IMG/VR virus record: IMGVR_UViG_3300022701_000405 | Coordinates: 1 to 34,356 of that record | DNA length: 34,356 bases | Source of the DNA: a virus | Reading direction: 5' to 3' (one strand) | Shown here: piece by piece, positions 1-5,840 of the stretch | Layout: each line of letters begins with the position of its first letter | How positions within the stretch are numbered: position 1 is the stretch's first letter | Notes under the pieces: generated by a model | Told to the model about the DNA's origin: nothing | Seen by the model: the letters and a program-made list of their open reading frames with translations, nothing else | The model's database searches: none | Translations under genes and position numbers: made by a program

Positions 1-1
1 A

Positions 2-187
2 ATTTTTCTAAATATGTTAGAAAAATCATCAGAAGTTATGAAAATCCTACAAGTGCTTTCAGTTGAAACTAAAATGGGGACGAATCCTAAGCTTGAAATT
101 ATCTGGGAATGTAACCAACTATTCATAAAAAGTGAACTTTTTGGACAGTATGTATCAATGATTATGAATGCCATAATTGAAAGATGA
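2..187 (+). CDS. 3' end of an unidentified host gene
   Basis: An open frame runs from the window edge to a TGA at 185-187 and gives the last 61 residues of a protein. The stop overlaps the ATG of the next gene (184), an ATGA-type overlap that suggests one operon with translational coupling. The visible part is mixed charged and hydrophobic with no membrane segment and no motif I recognise. Given the permease that follows, it could belong to the same transporter system, but the sequence does not show this. Confidence 0.6.
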   Translation: MFLNMLEKSSEVMKILQVLSVETKMGTNPKLEIIWECNQLFIKSELFGQYVSMIMNAIIER

Positions 188-1506
188 TGGCTTTAACTTC
201 ATTACATTTAAAAAAACTATCAAAAAATAGCGTTATTTTATCTGCTACAATTTTAATTATAATATCTTTAGTTCTAACTCAAATCGGTATTATAAAGTTA
301 CAGGATTATAAAAGAAGCCAGAAGGAATTTATAAAGTTAGAATCACAACTGATAAAAAAATATACTAATTATAGAATTTATGGAATATACGGATTTCGTT
401 TGGGATTATTCCCTTCACCTCTTTTTTCTCTATTTTATAAATCCTCACCATTCACTAATCTTCAGTCTTATGTTGATAATGCCGCAAGACTGGACTTTCA
501 AAAGTCAGAGGCACCTCAATTAATATTTAATAGTAGCGGATTTATGGATTTTTTTACTTTTTTAACGCTTGTACAGAGTATATTTTGTGTTTTTTTGGGA
601 TACTTTGTGTTGAAAGACACTGAGTATATAACATTCTTAAGGTTTTATACAAAAAAGAATATTTATCTATCTTTATTTTTATCTCAATCGATTTTTATCT
701 TTATTTGTTTGGTAATTCAATGGTTTTTAGTCTTAGGATTGTTTTTAGTTAATAGAATTGGAATTGAGTATTTTCTATTTAAATATTTATTTTTACTTTT
801 CTTATCAATTCTATTGACTTTTGTATTTTGTTGTGTCATAGGTATGTTTGCCGGAACACTGAAAAAATCTGGAGTTATTGTCGCGGTATTACTTTGGGGT
901 TTTTTTACTATTGCAATTCCAGAATCAATTGATGTAATAATAAATCGTGATGCATCAAAATTAAGTAGACATATGTTTGAATTAAGTAAAATATCAGTTC
1001 TAATGGATTTCGAAAAGGATGTATATAATGAAAAATTGAGGAACCATGCAGAAACACCAGAAGAGAAATTTAAAATAGATAAAAAAATGACTGATCGTTA
1101 TCATTATAAAGATTCAAAAAAAATTGATGCTCTTGAAAAAAGTAATATATCAGCAACAAAAGAATTAATCTCGAAATTCCATAAATTGAGTAATATTTCT
1201 CCTTTTACATTTCTGAAAAGTTCCGCTAATGAAATTGGTTCAATGGGCTACAACTCATATTTATCTTTTTACTTAAACAACCGATATCATCAGAAGAAAT
1301 TCTTTTTATTTTATAAAAATCATGTGTATGAGAACCCGTATAGTAAAGTGATTCCCTATTTAAAGGAAGGAGATAATATCTTTTTAGCTTCTCCTTCACT
1401 CCCACAATATTTTCATATCGGATTATTAATAAATATTTTTTATATATTTATATTCTACATGGTAGGTTTTTTAAAGGAACAAAAAGTTACGAAAGAGACT
1501 GATTAA
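184..1506 (+). CDS. ABC-2 type transporter permease subunit
   Basis: This is a 440-residue integral membrane protein. One hydrophobic segment lies near residues 15-35, followed by a soluble stretch to about 120. Further segments lie near 122-143, 161-190, 200-223 and 230-247, then a long charged soluble region, and a last segment near 411-430. A single N-terminal helix, a large external domain and a clustered membrane core are typical of ABC-2 permeases that pair with a separate ATPase for export. The ATPase itself is not in the window. The start could be either of two adjacent ATG codons (184 or 187). The gene is very AT-rich like its neighbours and looks like host DNA rather than phage. The permease assignment comes from topology and not from a signature motif, so the substrate is unknown. 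Confidence 0.7.
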   Translation: MMALTSLHLKKLSKNSVILSATILIIISLVLTQIGIIKLQDYKRSQKEFIKLESQLIKKYTNYRIYGIYGFRLGLFPSPLFSLFYKSSPFTNLQSYVDNAARLDFQKSEAPQLIFNSSGFMDFFTFLTLVQSIFCVFLGYFVLKDTEYITFLRFYTKKNIYLSLFLSQSIFIFICLVIQWFLVLGLFLVNRIGIEYFLFKYLFLLFLSILLTFVFCCVIGMFAGTLKKSGVIVAVLLWGFFTIAIPESIDVIINRDASKLSRHMFELSKISVLMDFEKDVYNEKLRNHAETPEEKFKIDKKMTDRYHYKDSKKIDALEKSNISATKELISKFHKLSNISPFTFLKSSANEIGSMGYNSYLSFYLNNRYHQKKFFLFYKNHVYENPYSKVIPYLKEGDNIFLASPSLPQYFHIGLLINIFYIFIFYMVGFLKEQKVTKETD

Positions 1507-1512
1507 ATTGAA

Positions 1513-1968
1513 TTGGATTCAAAAAAGAAATATACATATTTTTTAACAAAAGATGAGCAAGTTGAAAAATCTTGTATAAATTTAATTACTCAAGAAAAAA
1601 TTTTATTAGATGGAATACCTTTGGATGCTTCTAATATATTCTATATGCCATCTATTAATGAGTTACCACAAATAAACAAATCATGGAGAAAATTCTTTGG
1701 AATAACAATTTCTTCTCCTATACAATTATGGAAAATTTTTTATATTGCTGCCCTTAAGGATTCAAAAAAATTGATTGTGGCTAGACGTTTCTTTGAAAGA
1801 AGGAAAAAAAAAGAAATAAATAAGATTAGAGAAGAATTAGAAGAAAATGGAGTTTTGCTATTAGAAATTGGTCGAGATCGCAACCAATGGAGTGAAGCAG
1901 ATGATCCGATTTTCCGTAAAGGCGATCAATCTGTTGATATAAATGGATTTAGCGATTGTTTTTCTTAA
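1513..1968 (+). CDS. Host protein of unknown function, possibly truncated by the prophage
   Basis: A 151-residue frame starts with TTG six bases after the permease stop, so it is probably the next gene of the same operon. There are no membrane segments. The central part is basic with a run of Arg/Lys near residues 90-105, and the last 35 residues are acidic and polar. Its stop overlaps the stop of the minus-strand phage gene by two bases. Because a Mu-like left end must lie here, the last codons may be phage DNA, and the intact host protein may have had a different C-terminus. I do not recognise the family. Confidence 0.6.
   Translation: MDSKKKYTYFLTKDEQVEKSCINLITQEKILLDGIPLDASNIFYMPSINELPQINKSWRKFFGITISSPIQLWKIFYIAALKDSKKLIVARRFFERRKKKEINKIREELEENGVLLLEIGRDRNQWSEADDPIFRKGDQSVDINGFSDCFS
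1850..1968. other. Probable region of the prophage left end (attL)
   Basis: The leftward phage operon ends at 1965 and host coding sequence runs into it from the left, so the transposon end should fall in this stretch. Ends of Mu-type elements usually begin with TG. Candidate TGTT starts are at 1932 and 1957. I could not find a convincing repeated transposase-binding site by eye, so the exact base is undecided. Confidence 0.3.
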
Positions 1969-2339
1969 GCACCATTTACTTTAAAAGCCCTTTTAATAGC
2001 TAAATGGTCCTTTACCCTTCTTTCGCGGTATTTCCTATACTTTTCTAATGTAAGAAGATAATCCTTATAATATTCATTATCAGGCTCAATTATAACAACG
2101 TCTTTTGATTTCCTCTTTAGAGGAATAATACAATTCTCTTTTTCATGTAAAATTTCATTTAATTCATTTTTATAGCCTTCATAGATTATTTGTTTCGTAT
2201 GTAATAACATCTTAAAAATCTTCGGATGTTTTGCTAAAAAGGCTAACTCTCGTAATAGTCGATCGGGATTTGGAGCTTCTTCCTCACCCTGAAAGTTAAT
2301 TGATGGAAATGCAATAACATTGGTTTCTTCAAGTTTCAT
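1965..2339 (-). CDS. Phage protein of unknown function downstream of repressor
   Basis: This 124-residue protein is read leftward, starting 14 bases after the repressor stop with its own good ribosome site (GTGAGGTAAA before ATG), so it is probably co-transcribed with the repressor from the lysogenic promoter. The C-terminal half is strongly basic (many Arg/Lys near residues 95-120) and the N-terminal part is acidic with no membrane segment. Its position, expressed in the lysogen and next to the left end, would suit a superinfection or accessory lysogeny gene, but no domain supports a specific role. Confidence 0.7.
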   Translation of the reverse strand: MKLEETNVIAFPSINFQGEEEAPNPDRLLRELAFLAKHPKIFKMLLHTKQIIYEGYKNELNEILHEKENCIIPLKRKSKDVVIIEPDNEYYKDYLLTLEKYRKYRERRVKDHLAIKRAFKVNGA

Positions 2340-2353
2340 TTTACCTCACAATA

Positions 2354-2818
2354 TTATACACCTCCCACATTTACCGAATTATTTCTATCCCCTTGCTCAT
2401 TAAATATATGTGGAAACTCTGCTTCTGCCAAGCCCAAAGCGATAGCAAATTTATGTCGTATAAGTTTGGTCAACTTTGGATTTGCTAAAGCTTGGCAAAC
2501 CTCAATTAGAGTATCATCTATTTTAATTTCAGGAAAGGCAAATTTTATTCTATCTGCAAATGATTTATATGAATGATCACTTACATTGTTTTCCAGCATT
2601 TCACCTTCTCCTGATATCAACCAGTTGGTATTCATTTTGTAATATTTATGCAGATATGACAAATAAGTTATGTTTGGAAAAACATCACCGGATTCCATCC
2701 GTGCAACGTTTGCCTGAGATACGGATGCTTCGTGTGCAATGTCAGCTTGTGTTTTCTGTATAGCTTTTCTAAATTTTCTAAGTCTGTAACCGATAGATTC
2801 TTTATTATACTGATTCAA
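2354..2818 (-). CDS. XRE-family phage repressor (C/CI-type)
   Basis: This DNA-binding protein is expected to keep the lytic promoter off. The N-terminal half has a clear lambda-repressor-like helix-turn-helix (TQADIAHEASVSQANVARME), followed by the NWLISGEGEML motif common just after the HTH in XRE phage repressors. The remaining roughly 75 residues are a short C-terminal domain without an S24 peptidase Ser-Lys pair, so control by RecA-type self-cleavage is not expected. I chose the TTG start at 2818 (154 residues) because GAGGT sits five bases upstream. An in-frame TTG at 2839 and an ATG at 2833 would add a few residues but lack a good ribosome site. It is divergent from the early operon, the standard immunity arrangement of Mu-like phages. 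Confidence 0.88.
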   Translation of the reverse strand: MNQYNKESIGYRLRKFRKAIQKTQADIAHEASVSQANVARMESGDVFPNITYLSYLHKYYKMNTNWLISGEGEMLENNVSDHSYKSFADRIKFAFPEIKIDDTLIEVCQALANPKLTKLIRHKFAIALGLAEAEFPHIFNEQGDRNNSVNVGGV

Positions 2819-2852
2819 TTTGTACCTCGCCATATCCAAAAACTAATATTTT

Positions 2853-2936
2853 GTTGACTTTTATGCAAATATGTATTATAATATTACCATGATAATAAAA
2901 AGCAAAAAATATAAAAGTCTTAACAAAGTTGACTTT
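2853..2936. promoter_or_regulatory. Candidate operator half-sites in the immunity region
   Basis: The 9-mer GTTGACTTT occurs at 2853-2861, overlapping the early -35, and again at 2928-2936. An imperfect inverted copy, AAAGTCTTAAC, lies at 2914-2924, so the second site forms an inverted pair. A leftward promoter for the repressor probably reads out of the same AT-rich stretch: on the minus strand TTGCTT is followed after 16-19 bases by TATTAT/TATAAT. The binding protein is not shown by the sequence. Confidence 0.45.
2854..2882 (+). promoter_or_regulatory. Early lytic promoter (Pe-like), near-consensus sigma-70
   Basis: A -35 box TTGACT (2854-2859) and a perfect -10 box TATAAT (2877-2882) are separated by exactly 17 bases. 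Transcription would begin near 2889, at the ATG of the Ner-like gene. The -35 overlaps a GTTGACTTT half-site that recurs downstream, consistent with repressor or Ner control. Confidence 0.8.
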
Positions 2937-3104
2937 AAGATATTTCAAGCAAAAACAGGTTTGACACAAAAACAGATTGCAGAAAAGATTGGATGTTCTC
3001 AAGGATTTATAGGATTGTTGCTCAGTGGGAAAAGGAAATCCAAAAGATTTACAAGAAGCCTCCTTTCTCTTATGGAATCCATTCAAAATAATACAGGAAA
3101 CTAA
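2889..3104 (+). CDS. Ner/Cro-like HTH regulator
   Basis: This small 71-residue DNA-binding protein is the first gene of the lytic transcript. A helix-turn-helix is visible in LTQKQIAEKIGCSQGFIGLL, followed by a basic tail, as in Cro- and Ner-type repressors that shut down the repressor promoter and damp early transcription. An upstream in-frame ATG at 2871 exists but lies between the -35 and -10 boxes, so it cannot be on the transcript from this promoter. The ATG at 2889 falls at the predicted transcription start, suggesting a leaderless message, with no SD in front. The role is inferred from position and fold. Confidence 0.75.
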   Translation: MIIKSKKYKSLNKVDFKIFQAKTGLTQKQIAEKIGCSQGFIGLLLSGKRKSKRFTRSLLSLMESIQNNTGN

Positions 3105-3209
3105 ATGATTAATTACCATAGTTATAATATATTACAAAAAATCCATAAATGCAATGGCTATTCACAAAAAAAATTAGCCATCTATAAACTAAAGGATAAA
3201 TGTCAATGA
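3105..3209 (+). CDS. Possible 34-residue peptide
   Basis: An ATG directly follows the stop of the Ner-like gene, and the frame ends ten bases inside the next gene. The peptide is basic and resembles the first part of an HTH protein only loosely. There is no clear ribosome site, so it may be translated by coupling or may not be a gene. Confidence 0.25.
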   Translation: MINYHSYNILQKIHKCNGYSQKKLAIYKLKDKCQ

Positions 3210-3679
3210 TTGAAGAGTTCCAAAAAATGTTAGAAGAATCAGAAACTGGAAAACAACTTGATATCCCTGCAATGGTTAGGTGGTTACTTCGGAAAGGAAT
3301 TGAATATGCGGGTGAAAAAAACTTAACACGAGAAAAAATTGCAGAATTGATGTCCCAAATCATAGGACTTGATAAAGATAAAAAGATTACAAAAACAATG
3401 GTGGATAAATGGACAAGGGAAAAGAATCCAGTTCGTTTTCCCTTGGAATTTTCTCATGCCTTTTGCATCGCGACTGAAGATTATCGTCTTGCGTGCCTCA
3501 TCCCTCACATTCTCGGACTAAAAGTATTAGAAAATGAGAAAACTTTGCGAACTCGTCTTGAAAAGACAGAATTAATAATAATAGCTGCACAAAGAAAAAT
3601 GAAAATACTTCGAGAGCAATTAGAAGAGCTGAAAGATAAAAAGGATAATTTAATACCTATTTTTAAATTGGAAGCATGA
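3200..3679 (+). CDS. Early phage protein with putative DNA-binding domain and coiled coil
   Basis: This is a 159-residue protein. Residues about 40-75 (starting LTREKIAELMSQIIG) look like a helix-turn-helix in which the second helix includes ITKTMVDKWTRE. They are followed by a conserved-looking segment with RFPLEFSHAFCIATEDYRL, and the last 50 residues are a predicted coiled coil rich in Glu, Lys and Leu. From memory this order (HTH, RFP...FC..T, coiled coil) resembles a family of early proteins in B3/D3112-type transposable phages, of unknown role. It is coupled to the next gene by an ATGA overlap at 3676. Confidence 0.75.
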   Translation: MSMIEEFQKMLEESETGKQLDIPAMVRWLLRKGIEYAGEKNLTREKIAELMSQIIGLDKDKKITKTMVDKWTREKNPVRFPLEFSHAFCIATEDYRLACLIPHILGLKVLENEKTLRTRLEKTELIIIAAQRKMKILREQLEELKDKKDNLIPIFKLEA

Positions 3680-4362
3680 GTAAAAAAAAGATTGAACAAA
3701 TAAAAATAGAGAAATCTTTTTATGGTCCCCCACCTTTTTTGGAAATTATAGTAGGGAAGCGAAGTGGAAAGTTAAAACCACTCATGGAAAAAATATTACA
3801 AAGGAATAATGGGATGATTTCTCCGATAAACAAAGGCAAAAGAAATTGTAACTGCAATAACGTATATTTTGGGACATATCAAAATCAAGAGACTCTTGAA
3901 GTTCCCGGCTATAACATACCTTTTTTCCCATCAAAATGCATAACTATACCAATAAGCACAAATACAGATATTAAGGAGGATAGAAAAATGGGCATACATA
4001 GTACAGGCCTATATTATCTCGATGTAGAGCGAAAATCGGTTCTTTTGCTTGATAATAATCCATTATTTCATGCCTCTCTTGCAGAAAAAATAACCGGGAT
4101 GCAAGAGAAAAAAATCAAACAAATCTCGGAAAAGAAAGAGTTTCAGTCTCACGTCGTGTTGATACGAGATGAAATGTACTTTGACCGCACCGGCGTATTT
4201 TTAATTGCATTAAAATCAAACTCGAAAAGAGCACGAAAGTTTCAAATTGGATGCGCAAATATGATGGTGGATATGCTATTCAGTTTCGATGGCTTACTTC
4301 TCGATGAAGAAACTCTTGACCCGATTAGCAAGAGGGTTAAAGAACTTTGTACCGTTGAGTGA
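3676..4362 (+). CDS. Rha-like phage regulatory protein, long form with internal start
   Basis: The full frame is 228 residues. The C-terminal 124 residues have the layout of phage Rha/ANT-type regulators: a short strand region, a helix where the partner is probed, then YFDRTGVFLIALKS and a helical KARKFQ-like end. A very strong ribosome site (AAGGAGGA) sits just before an in-frame ATG at 3988, so a 124-residue short form is likely and may even be the main product. It would match in size the paralog at 11110. The 104-residue N-terminal extension has a CNC motif and no domain I know. The ATGA overlap with the gene before supports translation of the long form. Confidence 0.65.
   Translation: MSKKKIEQIKIEKSFYGPPPFLEIIVGKRSGKLKPLMEKILQRNNGMISPINKGKRNCNCNNVYFGTYQNQETLEVPGYNIPFFPSKCITIPISTNTDIKEDRKMGIHSTGLYYLDVERKSVLLLDNNPLFHASLAEKITGMQEKKIKQISEKKEFQSHVVLIRDEMYFDRTGVFLIALKSNSKRARKFQIGCANMMVDMLFSFDGLLLDEETLDPISKRVKELCTVE
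3970..3990 (+). promoter_or_regulatory. Internal ribosome binding site inside the Rha-like gene
   Basis: TTAAGGAGGATAGAAAA leads directly into an ATG at 3988 in the same frame as the long gene. It is one of the best SD sites in the early region, much better than that of the long form, and predicts a separate 124-residue protein. Confidence 0.7.
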
Positions 4363-4365
4363 ACC

Positions 4366-4506
4366 ATGGATAAGCAACAAGTTGAGTTCATACATGACGT
4401 GCTGTGCAAAGTACGTGACGCGACACGTTGGAATGAACAAAGGAACCTGTATACCGATGTGCAAGGTGATTGGGAATTCTCAGAAGAGGAGTATATAAGC
4501 AAATAA
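4366..4506 (+). CDS. Small acidic protein of unknown function
   Basis: A 46-residue frame starts four bases after the previous stop. The composition is soluble and acidic at the C-terminus (WEFSEEEYIS), which looks like genuine coding sequence compared with the competing overlapping frame. The ribosome site is weak, so coupling to the gene before is likely. No family is recognised. Confidence 0.5.
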   Translation: MDKQQVEFIHDVLCKVRDATRWNEQRNLYTDVQGDWEFSEEEYISK

Positions 4507-4554
4507 ATCATGGTAGAGGAGAATTCTTCTATCCCAAAAGTGTTGGAGGTGTTT

Positions 4555-4707
4555 ATGAAAAAAGATAAAAGACATGATGAATTAGTAAAAGAATGGTTCA
4601 GGGCAAAACTATTAGATATTTTAAAAGGAGGAGTACCCTATAAAATAATTAAAGACAATGGAAAAGACTATTACAGAGGCAAAGAAAAGAAAAATGGCAA
4701 TAACTGA
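4555..4707 (+). CDS. Small basic protein of unknown function
   Basis: I place the start at the ATG at 4555 because TTGGAGGT lies four bases upstream, giving 50 residues. An in-frame ATG at 4510 has no ribosome site at a usable distance. The protein is highly charged, with an EWFRAKLLDILKGG helix, and ends with a Lys/Asn-rich tail that overlaps the next gene by 50 bases. No family is recognised. Confidence 0.55.
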   Translation: MKKDKRHDELVKEWFRAKLLDILKGGVPYKIIKDNGKDYYRGKEKKNGNN

Positions 4708-5341
4708 TAAAACTGGCAAAAAGAAAGTTCTGCCGGAAATAGATGTAGAAATTCCAATGCCAAAAGTTAAACCTCCAAGGAATAAAAATTCTGTCTCTAA
4801 CCTTTATTTCGGGATAGATTTTGGATGTGAACCTGATTATAGTGTTGTTTTCATCAGTTTTAACAATCATATTTCCAAGATATTTGGAGAAAAAAAAGGT
4901 TTTAATAAAGAGTTTCTTTCAGAGTTTATCAAAAAGTTTGAGGAGATAGTTGCATTCATGAAAAATAATAAAAGATATAAGCAAAATAATCGCTATAAAT
5001 ATCGGGTTTCACTTCCTGGAAGGCTCTTCGCCGTTGAATTTATGATTGATTTAACACAACCTGATGATTTTATCCGATCATATCTTGATGAAAAAGGAAT
5101 TCCGGGAGACTTATTGAACATATGTGATGATTACTGGGAAATCATATGCCGGATTGTAGCTTATCATATACACAACAATCCTACAGAGGATGTGAAAAGT
5201 GTAATAGAATCGTTTGAATCCGAAGGATTATCGCTCGATGGCCGGCAAGGAATCGAGTTAATTGATATTGATTTTCCAGCTATCCTTGAGTCCGAGTTTT
5301 TTGTTGAAATATACGACCCTGAAGGTAAATACATCAAATAA
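4658..5341 (+). CDS. Early phage protein of unknown function
   Basis: This is a 227-residue protein. A Lys-rich N-terminus (1-45) is followed by a globular part that begins with LYFGIDFGCEPDYSVVFISF, where the FGIDFG segment recalls the first strand of actin-like or RNase H-like folds. I see no matching second motif, so this is only a hint. The rest is mixed alpha/beta with acidic loops. The long form overlaps the preceding small gene, and an ATG at 4694 is an alternative start giving 215 residues. It sits in the block of accessory genes before the transposase. Confidence 0.7.
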   Translation: MEKTITEAKKRKMAITDKTGKKKVLPEIDVEIPMPKVKPPRNKNSVSNLYFGIDFGCEPDYSVVFISFNNHISKIFGEKKGFNKEFLSEFIKKFEEIVAFMKNNKRYKQNNRYKYRVSLPGRLFAVEFMIDLTQPDDFIRSYLDEKGIPGDLLNICDDYWEIICRIVAYHIHNNPTEDVKSVIESFESEGLSLDGRQGIELIDIDFPAILESEFFVEIYDPEGKYIK

Positions 5342-5364
5342 AAAAGTACAGCAAAGGTAATAAT

Positions 5365-5838
5365 ATGAATAACAAAAATTGGTCACCTGTAATCACTAAC
5401 GATGATTGGAAATTAATTGAAGAGAATCTCGATATAATAAATCCAATTCGATTGAAGATCGATGGTTACAATGTCAAGATTCATTTAACACACATAAAAA
5501 TGAGATTAATAATAGTACCTTTCATCAATGGTTATTATAATCCTGATAAATGGGAATTGGAAAATAAAGAAATATTGGAAAAGTTTTTCCAGCCAAAGGA
5601 AGCTTGGATTCACCGCAAAAAATTCCGAGATAATTTTGTAAAGATATATGGGAAAAGGAATGCCAAAAAAAAAGGGGTTTTCGATAAATATAAGTATATC
5701 CAGTATTACTGGGAAAGTTTTCGGTCTATGAAACTTCATTATAAAAAAAAATGTAAGCAAATATTAGTTCATAAACATGACTTAAATACTGAATTTATCC
5801 TGAATTACTTTAAAAGCTTGACTGAAGAGGTTGATTAA
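5365..5838 (+). CDS. Early phage protein of unknown function
   Basis: This 157-residue protein is preceded by an AAAGGT ribosome site, and its stop lies two bases before the transposase ATG. The N-terminal half looks beta-rich with alternating hydrophobics. The C-terminal half is strongly basic and aromatic (many Lys, Tyr, Trp), compatible with nucleic-acid binding. No known motif is visible. Tight linkage to the transposase gene places it in the early operon. Confidence 0.7.
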   Translation: MNNKNWSPVITNDDWKLIEENLDIINPIRLKIDGYNVKIHLTHIKMRLIIVPFINGYYNPDKWELENKEILEKFFQPKEAWIHRKKFRDNFVKIYGKRNAKKKGVFDKYKYIQYYWESFRSMKLHYKKKCKQILVHKHDLNTEFILNYFKSLTEEVD

Positions 5839-5840
5839 CG

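Noticed and set aside
1981-1997. TTAAAAG/CTTTTAA inverted repeat as terminator of the repressor operon
   Set aside because: It lies inside the coding sequence of the minus-strand gene and is very AT-rich, so it is a weak stem.
1965-2818. Toxin-antitoxin pair for the two minus-strand genes
   Set aside because: The HTH protein fits a phage repressor by domain and position, and the partner has no toxin-like motif.
2560-3363. Several ORFs on the opposite strands across the immunity region (2560-2763 plus, 2805-3119 minus, 3109-3363 minus)
   Set aside because: They overlap well-supported repressor, Ner-like and early genes in other frames and show no motifs.
4289-4498. 69-residue plus-strand ORF overlapping the Rha-like gene end
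   Set aside because: The competing frame at 4366-4506 has a more natural protein composition and does not overlap the upstream gene.
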